From the NCBI GenBank assembly GCA_913058025.1, contig CAJXPN010000089.1:1-9480 (forward strand): a stretch of 9,480 bases of DNA. The letters run 5' to 3'. The notes under the pieces are model-generated. The model did no database searches and was not told the origin of the DNA. It saw only the letters and a program-made list of their open reading frames with translations. Shown here one piece after another: positions 4,892 to 9,480 of this stretch. Within the stretch, counting starts at the first letter, position 1, and each line of letters begins with the position of its first letter. Made by a program: the position numbers and the translations under genes. This stretch comes from an uncultured Myxococcales bacterium (GTDB lineage: Bacteria > Myxococcota_A > Bradymonadia > Bradymonadales > Bradymonadaceae).

Positions 4892-6562
4892 CTACTTCTG
4901 GACGATATCCCACTGGGGGCGCTCCCAGCTCGCGGTGAAGGTCTGGGCGTCGCCCCACTGGGCGTCGCGGTCGCGCTCGAGCCCGTCGAGGAACGTCACG
5001 AACTCGAGCTGGCGCTCGGCCTCGGGTTTGTCGAGCTCGAGCGAGAACTGGCGGACGAGCTCGTTGGCCGGGAGCGTGGGCCTGCCCATGATCTCGACGA
5101 GGTCGATGTCGAGGCCCGCGTGTTGGGGGCCGGCCTGCCACGACTTGAAGACGAGCTCGGTGCACACGATGGTCGCGTCCGAGACGAAGTCGAAGTTGAA
5201 GTCGTAAGGGCGGCCGTAATACTGGAACGCGCGTAGGATCGCGCGCGCCTTGTCGGCCTTCGAGCGCTTCGCGCGCATCACGCCGATGTAGTCGGCGGCG
5301 AAGGCGACCTTGGGTGGCGTGAAGAGGACGCCCTCGCTCATCGCCTCCATCATCAGGTTCGAGGCTCCGTCGAGGCTGGGTGAGCTGTAGGCCTCCCACG
5401 CCTCGGGGTAGGTCGCCGCGAGGTAGGCGGCCAGGTCGGCGTGGCCTCTGAGCTCGGGCATCGTCGAGGGGAGGTCGGCGTCGGCGAAGAACGAGGACAG
5501 CTCGCCCGGGTCTCCCATGTAGATCGAGGCGTGGGGCCAGAACCCGGGGAGGCCGATGTTGGACAGGTACCAGTTCTTGCGTGAGACCACGATGTCGGCC
5601 GGCTCGAGCTTCTTGCGCATCTGGGCGAGCAGGCCGTCGTCGATGAGGTAGGAGTGGAGGCGGTAGACCTTGGTGTCACCCATCCACTCGGCGACCTCCT
5701 TCTGGACGGGGAACCACGCCTTGAAGGAGAAGTCGCGCGCGATGTCGAAGGCGTTGTAGCTGAACTTCTCGGCCGTGCCGCGCACGTCGAGCTGGGCCAG
5801 CGCCTCGGTCTTGTAGGACGCGATCAGGTCGACGCCCCAGCGGCACGGGGCGCCGGCGGCGCAATCGGCGCCCTCGAACGCGTCGCGTTGCTTGCGCCAG
5901 TACTGGTGGCTCCCCAGGAAGCGCGTGATCGCCTGGACGGAGAGGATGTTGTACTTGAGCGCGGCGAACGCGCGCGCGGGGACGTCCTGTGTGGGCTCGT
6001 CGAGGAGCGTCTCGAGCGTCTTCGACGGCACGGTGAGGTCGATCACCGACAGGCCGTGGCGGTACTGAACCAGCCAGGCGAGGTAGGCGACCATGAACGC
6101 GCGCTTGTGGTCTCCGGGGCGGGTGATGGGGTTGAGGAGGTAGGCGTCGCTCCAGAAGCTCTTGATGCCGTCGAGCGCGCGCATGTAATCGAGCGTGGAG
6201 CGCCAGATCTGGCGGAGCTCCTCACGGCGCGCCTCGGGCATCGCCTCGGGGTCGTCCTTCGGGAAGAGCTCCGGGTGGACCTTCGAGTACGCGACGACGG
6301 CGCGCAGGCCCTCGTCGTAGCGCCTGAGCTCGGTGAGCGACTCTTCGTAGCGGGAGTCGAACTCCTCGGGCGTCAGCGTGAGCAACGGGCTGAGCCTCGC
6401 CTGGATCTCCTTCTTCTTGTCGCTCACCCTCTCCTTGAGCTCGGAGACCTTGGCCTTGGTCTTGTCGACCCGGGCCTTGGTGCGCTCGCGGGCGGTGTCG
6501 GAGCATGACGTGCCGAGCATGAGGAGGCACAACGAGAGCGTGGTCGCGACGCGGAGGTTCAT
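4892..6562 (-). CDS. Lipoprotein with YiiX/YaeF-type (C92) permuted papain-like hydrolase domain
   Basis: A lipoprotein of 556 residues. The signal peptide ends MLGTSC, with Cys20 the likely lipidation site. A charged helical region follows (about 22-60, Lys/Glu/Arg-rich, coiled-coil-like), then about 250 mostly helical residues of unknown type. The C-terminal half has the pattern of the YiiX/YebB/YaeF group (peptidase family C92, permuted NlpC/P60 fold). ADIVVSRKNWYLSNIG (322-337) resembles the 'GDIVL.R' start of the domain. FWPHASIYMGD (341-351) supplies the probable catalytic His344. YDFNFDFVSDATIVCTELVF (453-472) supplies the probable nucleophile Cys467. In this permuted fold His precedes Cys, as here. 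About 120 residues lie between them, including a long insertion (about 353-435). Family members act on amide or thioester bonds, but the substrate is not predictable here. Location is probably the outer membrane or periplasm. The start at 6562 has a modest AGG site eight bases upstream. Confidence 0.8.
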   Translation of the reverse strand: MNLRVATTLSLCLLMLGTSCSDTARERTKARVDKTKAKVSELKERVSDKKKEIQARLSPLLTLTPEEFDSRYEESLTELRRYDEGLRAVVAYSKVHPELFPKDDPEAMPEARREELRQIWRSTLDYMRALDGIKSFWSDAYLLNPITRPGDHKRAFMVAYLAWLVQYRHGLSVIDLTVPSKTLETLLDEPTQDVPARAFAALKYNILSVQAITRFLGSHQYWRKQRDAFEGADCAAGAPCRWGVDLIASYKTEALAQLDVRGTAEKFSYNAFDIARDFSFKAWFPVQKEVAEWMGDTKVYRLHSYLIDDGLLAQMRKKLEPADIVVSRKNWYLSNIGLPGFWPHASIYMGDPGELSSFFADADLPSTMPELRGHADLAAYLAATYPEAWEAYSSPSLDGASNLMMEAMSEGVLFTPPKVAFAADYIGVMRAKRSKADKARAILRAFQYYGRPYDFNFDFVSDATIVCTELVFKSWQAGPQHAGLDIDLVEIMGRPTLPANELVRQFSLELDKPEAERQLEFVTFLDGLERDRDAQWGDAQTFTASWERPQWDIVQK

Positions 6563-6650
6563 GGTTCGCCTGAGGTCGAGTTCTTGAGGGGGGTGGTTTG
6601 CGCACAGTGTGACGCGAGCGGCGCGTCATGAAAAGAGACGTCACGGGTCG

Positions 6651-6677
6651 TGTCACATCCGACGAGGCCATCTCGTC
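6651..6677 (+). promoter_or_regulatory. Predicted ECF41-dependent promoter (TGTCACA-N16-CGTC)
   Basis: TGTCACA at 6651-6657 and CGTC at 6674-6677 are separated by exactly 16 bases. This is the bipartite promoter reported for ECF41 sigma factors. It lies 38 bases upstream of the oxidoreductase start codon at 6716, and an ECF41-type sigma gene is second in the same operon. All 11 specified bases match. A start site about 7-10 bases after CGTC would give a leader of about 30 bases. The operon is therefore probably autoregulated. Confidence 0.8.
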
Positions 6678-6715
6678 TTCTGGTTGGAGACCTACACGTC
6701 ACACTGGAGAACGAC

Positions 6716-7870
6716 ATGGCTCGACCGCACATCATCGTCGTCGGCGCCGGCTACGCCGGGCGCTCGCTCATCAACCGAATCGCGGCGCGCCGCGTCGACG
6801 CGGACGTCACGCTGGTGGACCCTTCGAGCGTCCTGACCGAGCGTGTCCGTTGGCACGAACGCCTCGTGGGCGGCGCGCGCGACGCGCGCCCGCTCGCGGA
6901 CGTGCTCCCGCGCGGGACCCGACACGTCGTCGCCCGCGCCGTCGATGTCGACCTGGCCTCCAGGACGCTCACCACGGACTCTGGGCTCGCGCTCGGGTAC
7001 GACCACCTCGCGTCGACGATGGGCAGCCACACGCGGCGGGACCTCCCGCCGGGAGTGGGCGAGCTGACGGCGCGGCTCGAGGACGGCGCGTTGGCCGAGG
7101 GCGTCCGCTCGGTCGCGGTCGTCGGGGGCGGACTCACCGGGATCGAGGTCGCCGCCGAGCTCGCGCAGGCGCGCCCCGACCTCACCGTCCACCTGATCAG
7201 CGCGGGGTTCGGCGGCGGGCTCTCGCCGGGGGCGCAGGCGTACGCGCGCGCGGCGCTCGAGCGCATGGGCGTCCTGTCCCGTGAGGGCGCGCGCGTCGCT
7301 GGCGCGCGAGGCGGGGTGTTGGAGATCGAGGGCGGCGAGCCGGTGGCGGTCGACGCGGTGATCTGGTGCGCGGGCGTGTCGCCGGCGCCCTTCCCCGCCG
7401 GCGCCAGGCTCGCGCTCGATGGCGCGGGGCGTATCGAGGTCGACGCGCACCTGCGCGTGCCGGGGCACGAGGGGCTGTGGTGCGCGGGAGATCAGGCGCG
7501 CCTCGACATAGCGAGCGGTGAGCCGCTGCGGGCCGCGTGCGCGATCGCGATGCCGATGGGCACGCACCTGGGGGACAACATCGCGAGCGCCGTGCGCGGC
7601 GCGCCCACGGCGCCGTTCTCGATGCACACGGCGATGTTGTGCGTCTCACTGGGACGACGCGATGGGATCGCGCAGCACCTGGGCGAGCACGACGTCGCCA
7701 CGGAGCGCTTCTGGACGGGGAGGCGCGCGGCGTGGATCAAGGAGAGGATCGTGCGCGCGACGTCGTGGTTGCCGCGTGCCGAGGGGCGGATGCGCGTGCC
7801 ACTCTACCGCTGGCCGTCGGCGCCGTTGTCCGCGGCGCCGCTCCTCCTGACCGCCGAGCTCGACCCATGA
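6716..7870 (+). CDS. NDH-2-like FAD/NAD(P)-dependent oxidoreductase, partner of an ECF41 sigma factor
   Basis: A flavoprotein of 384 residues from the pyridine-nucleotide-disulphide / type II NADH dehydrogenase-like group. The FAD-binding Rossmann motif GAGYAG lies at residues 10-15 after the strand HIIVVG, with an acidic strand end (LVD). A second dinucleotide motif, VVGGGLTG at 135-142, binds NAD(P)H. VIWCAG (215-220) and GLWCAGDQA (253-261) match the conserved strands near the flavin. It lacks the redox-active CxxxxC pair of disulphide reductases, which favours electron transfer from NAD(P)H to a quinone or small acceptor. It is slightly shorter than typical NDH-2 and has no obvious membrane helix. 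The start at 6716 has GGAG six bases upstream; the frame-extending GTG at 6650 overlaps the promoter's -35 element. Its stop overlaps the sigma factor start (ATGA). Oxidoreductases are one of the three known partner classes (COE) encoded beside ECF41 factors. The physiological substrate is unknown. Confidence 0.88.
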   Translation: MARPHIIVVGAGYAGRSLINRIAARRVDADVTLVDPSSVLTERVRWHERLVGGARDARPLADVLPRGTRHVVARAVDVDLASRTLTTDSGLALGYDHLASTMGSHTRRDLPPGVGELTARLEDGALAEGVRSVAVVGGGLTGIEVAAELAQARPDLTVHLISAGFGGGLSPGAQAYARAALERMGVLSREGARVAGARGGVLEIEGGEPVAVDAVIWCAGVSPAPFPAGARLALDGAGRIEVDAHLRVPGHEGLWCAGDQARLDIASGEPLRAACAIAMPMGTHLGDNIASAVRGAPTAPFSMHTAMLCVSLGRRDGIAQHLGEHDVATERFWTGRRAAWIKERIVRATSWLPRAEGRMRVPLYRWPSAPLSAAPLLLTAELDP

Positions 7871-8730
7871 CTCTGGACGCCGACGCCTTCGCCGCCGACC
7901 GGCCTCGACTCTTCGCCATCGCGTACCGGATGGTCGGCGTGGCAGCCGACGCCGAAGAGCTCATCCAGGAGACCTGGCTGAGGCTCCAGGAGCGCGGCGC
8001 CGAGCCCGACGACCTCGGCGCCTACTCCACCCGCGTGCTCACGCGCCTGTGCATCGACCACATGCGGTCGGCGCGCGTGCGCCGTGAGTCCTACGTGGGG
8101 CCCTGGCTCCCCGAGCCGCTCAGGACGGGCAGCAGCGATCGCGGGGGCGACCCCGAGCGCGCCCTCGCGATGGCGCAGTCCGCCCAGATCGCGTTCCTGT
8201 TGGTGCTCGAGAGGCTCGGGCCGGTCGAGCGCGCGGTGTTCTTGTTGAGGGAGGTCTTCGACTACGACTACGCCGCGATCTCGGACCTCGTGGGCAAGCG
8301 AGAGGACGCGTGCAGGCAGGTCGCGCGGCGGGCGCGCGAGCGCGTGCGCGGCGCCAGGCCCGTCACTTCGGCAGAACCCGGCGCCCACGCCGCGCTCCTG
8401 GGCGCGTTCTTCGCGGCCGCCGCCGGGGGCGACGCCGCCGCGCTGGAGTCGATGCTCACGGACGACGCGGTGCTCCTGAGCGATGGCGGCGGCGTGGTCA
8501 CCGCAGCGCTTCGACCGATCCTGGGCCCAGTACACATCGCGAGGTTCGCCGTGGGGACCTCTCGAAAGAACGTGGGCCTGCGGCCGGAGGTCGCCACGCT
8601 CAACGGCCACACGGCGCTGCTGTTGTGGCGCGACGACGCGCTCTACTCGACCGTCCAGTTCGACATCCGAGGCGAGAGAATCCAGGCCATCTACATCGTG
8701 CGGAACCCGGCGAAGCTGCGGAGGCTTTGA
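7867..8730 (+). CDS. ECF41-group (SigJ-like) RNA polymerase sigma factor with fused SnoaL-like domain
   Basis: A sigma factor of 287 residues with three parts. Sigma region 2 is at about 5-72 (FAIAYRMVG, DAEELIQETWLRLQ, YSTRVLTRLCIDHMRSAR). Sigma region 4 is at about 105-160 (LERLGPVERAVFLLREVFDY, then helix-turn-helix DYAAISDLVGKREDACRQVA). A SnoaL/NTF2-like C-terminal domain is at about 173-284. ECF41 hallmarks are present: WLPEP in the inter-domain linker (80-84), DGGG at 206-209, and NPAKL at 280-284 (usual form NPDKL). In this group the fused C-terminal domain replaces a separate anti-sigma factor and tunes activity. The DGGG motif is usually followed by Lys; here it is Val210. Translation starts at 7867 within the oxidoreductase stop (ATGA), so the two are probably translationally coupled; the longer open frame upstream is the shadow of the oxidoreductase gene. 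The signal sensed is unknown. Confidence 0.92.
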   Translation: MTLDADAFAADRPRLFAIAYRMVGVAADAEELIQETWLRLQERGAEPDDLGAYSTRVLTRLCIDHMRSARVRRESYVGPWLPEPLRTGSSDRGGDPERALAMAQSAQIAFLLVLERLGPVERAVFLLREVFDYDYAAISDLVGKREDACRQVARRARERVRGARPVTSAEPGAHAALLGAFFAAAAGGDAAALESMLTDDAVLLSDGGGVVTAALRPILGPVHIARFAVGTSRKNVGLRPEVATLNGHTALLLWRDDALYSTVQFDIRGERIQAIYIVRNPAKLRRL

Positions 8731-8735
8731 CGTCG

Positions 8736-8834
8736 GAGCGTTGCGTGTAGTGCGGAGCTCTTTTGGTCGCGTCCGAGATGAGCGTTGCGTTTGTTTCGAG
8801 GGTGTTCGGGCGCGTTTGAGCGAGCGTTGAGTGT
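8736..8834. repeat. Three spaced imperfect direct repeats after the sigma factor gene
   Basis: GAGCGTTGCGTGT (8736-8748), GAGCGTTGCGTTT (8780-8792) and GAGCGTTGAGTGT (8822-8834) recur at steps of 44 and 42 bases, about four helical turns. Copies two and three also share a following GTTTCG. The tract is intergenic and unusually T-rich on the plus strand for this window. The role is unknown; it could bind a protein or be a decayed duplication. Confidence 0.6.
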
Positions 8835-8850
8835 TTCGCAGGTGGGCACC

Positions 8851-8924
8851 GGCGGGGGCCCGCCTTGGATAGACTCCCCGCCCAACCAAATGCTCTCAGG
8901 TCACCAGAGGCAGGTGCATCACCG
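8851..8924. other. Remainder of the spacer between sigma factor and last gene
   Basis: This non-coding stretch holds a short GC hairpin (GGCGG at 8851-8855 with CCGCC at 8860-8864) and, right after it, TTGGATAGACT (8865-8875), resembling a plus-strand -10 (TAGACT). The only reading frame downstream is a 16-codon, His-rich one at 8890-8940 without a ribosome-binding site. I see no convincing gene. Confidence 0.3.
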
Positions 8925-9432
8925 TCACTCGATGAGGTGAACCTGCGTCGAGGCCGTCACCTCGAAGGGGACATCCTCTCCGTCGACCACGCGCACGCCG
9001 CGCGCGCTGATCACCAGCGGGTACGCGCCGTCCTCGAGGTACTCGGAGGACCACTCGTAGGTGTCGCCCGACTTGATCTTGTGGCGCCCGTTGAAGACGA
9101 ACCTGGCCGGGAAGTCGCCCTGGACGACCGCCTGGGGCGCGCGATCTTCACACCGCGTTGGAGGCAGCGGAGTAGGTGTGGAGCGGGCTGACGGCGAGCC
9201 GCCGAGACCTTCGTCGAAGTCACAGGCCACGGTCTCACCAGGGCTGCCCGTGTGAAGCAGGGCGCTGTGATGGCTGCCCCGCGGGACCTCCGCGTGTGCG
9301 TCCTGTCCGTCGAAGGTCGCCTCGACGATGAGCCCAGAGGGGCCCGCTGGATCACACGAGAAGTAGCGGCCCTTCTTTGTCACGAGCTTCCGATTCACTG
9401 CCACGAGCTCGGGCAATTCATCACCGTAGGCG
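8925..9432 (-). CDS. C-terminal part of an uncharacterised, probably beta-rich protein, 5' end missing
   Basis: 168 residues remain, from about 9431 to the stop at 8925. The true start is beyond the adapter. The in-frame ATG at 9449 belongs to the Nextera sequence and gives the artefact MCIRDS, so it is not a start. The visible protein is hydrophilic with many predicted strands (LVTKKGRYFSCDPAG, SGLIVEATFDG, FPARFVFNGRHKIKSGDTYE, GAYPLVISARGVRVV) and a Ser/Pro/Thr-rich stretch mid-way. It has three Cys residues (in FSCDP, VACDF and TRCED). The end reads VTASTQVHLIE. This is compatible with a secreted or surface beta-sandwich protein, but no family is recognised and any signal peptide would be in the missing part. 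It converges on the sigma factor gene across a 194-bp spacer. Confidence 0.7.
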
Positions 9433-9480
9433 CTGTCTCTTATACACATCTGACGCTGCCGACGATCTACTCTGTGTAGA
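9433..9480. other. Nextera i5-side sequencing adapter (not genomic)
   Basis: Bases 9433-9451 are the reverse-complement Tn5 mosaic end (CTGTCTCTTATACACATCT). Bases 9452-9465 are the read-1 primer part (GACGCTGCCGACGA). Bases 9466-9473 (TCTACTCT) are the reverse complement of the S504 i5 index AGAGTAGA. Bases 9474-9480 are the start of the reverse-complement P5 oligo. Genomic sequence ends at about 9432. A frame through it yields the well-known artefact peptide SYTHLTLPTIYSV. Confidence 0.98.

Noticed and set aside
5654..6508. 284-codon open frame on the plus strand
   Set aside because: Antisense shadow of the C92-type lipoprotein gene. Composition is low-complexity (Arg/Glu/Leu/Val), while the minus-strand frame has a signal peptide and motif residues.
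6606..6614. A TGTCACA-like site (CGTCACA) on the minus strand, as a possible second ECF41 promoter for the lipoprotein gene
   Set aside because: One mismatch in the -35 and no CGTC at the required distance downstream.
6692..7627. 311-codon open frame on the minus strand
   Set aside because: Antisense to the oxidoreductase gene, which has clear FAD and NAD motifs; the minus frame is Arg-rich without any recognisable feature.
7537..7866. N-terminal extension of the sigma factor frame
   Set aside because: This stretch is the oxidoreductase gene read in another frame. Sigma region 2 begins just after the ATG at 7867, which overlaps the upstream stop as expected for coupled genes.
8691..8885. 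64-codon minus-strand frame in the spacer after the sigma gene
   Set aside because: No ribosome-binding site or recognisable feature, overlaps the end of the sigma gene, and its composition looks random.
7804..8889. 361-codon open frame on the minus strand
   Set aside because: Antisense to the ECF41 sigma factor gene; no motif, and an Arg/His/Gly-rich composition typical of shadow frames.

Overview
The window is one high-GC bacterial fragment, with genuine insert at about 53-9432, capped at both ends by Illumina Nextera adapter sequence (1-52 and 9433-9480). Very high GC, strong third-position G/C bias, long antisense shadow ORFs, a GYF_2-domain protein, several Cys-anchored lipoproteins and many small orphan proteins all suggest a Myxococcota-like (former Deltaproteobacteria) organism, probably environmental. 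This placement is inferred from style; no phylogenetic marker is present.

Layout, left to right. 54-392 (+) is the C-terminal end of a coiled-coil protein. It converges on 491-1024 (-), an unknown 177-residue soluble protein, with a 12-bp perfect hairpin between them. Divergent from that, 1169-1972 (+) encodes a GYF_2-domain protein, followed by 2030-2887 (+), a lipoprotein with Ig-like (Big_5-type) regions. A 21-bp perfect inverted repeat that includes the lipoprotein's stop codon separates it from two tandem minus-strand genes: 2974-3300 (small helical protein) and 3430-4239 (single-pass membrane protein with a coiled coil and a KRPG repeat tail). 4418-4882 (+) is a four-helix membrane protein with a good extended -10 promoter. 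It converges with a 9-bp gap on 4892-6562 (-), a 556-residue lipoprotein carrying a YiiX/YaeF-type (C92) permuted papain-like hydrolase domain.

The best-understood module is 6640-8730 (+). An NDH-2-like FAD/NAD(P) oxidoreductase overlaps by ATGA a sigma factor of the ECF41 (SigJ-like) group, which has a fused SnoaL-like C-terminal domain. Upstream of the oxidoreductase is a match to the promoter described for ECF41 sigma factors, TGTCACA-N16-CGTC. The module therefore looks like a self-activating regulatory operon: the sigma factor transcribes itself and its oxidoreductase partner. The last gene, 8925-9432 (-), is the C-terminal part of an unknown protein cut by the adapter.

No RNA genes, CRISPR arrays, insertion sequences or phage genes were seen. 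Most small proteins here have no function I can recognise. The strongest functional claims are the ECF41/oxidoreductase operon with its promoter and the C92-type lipoprotein.
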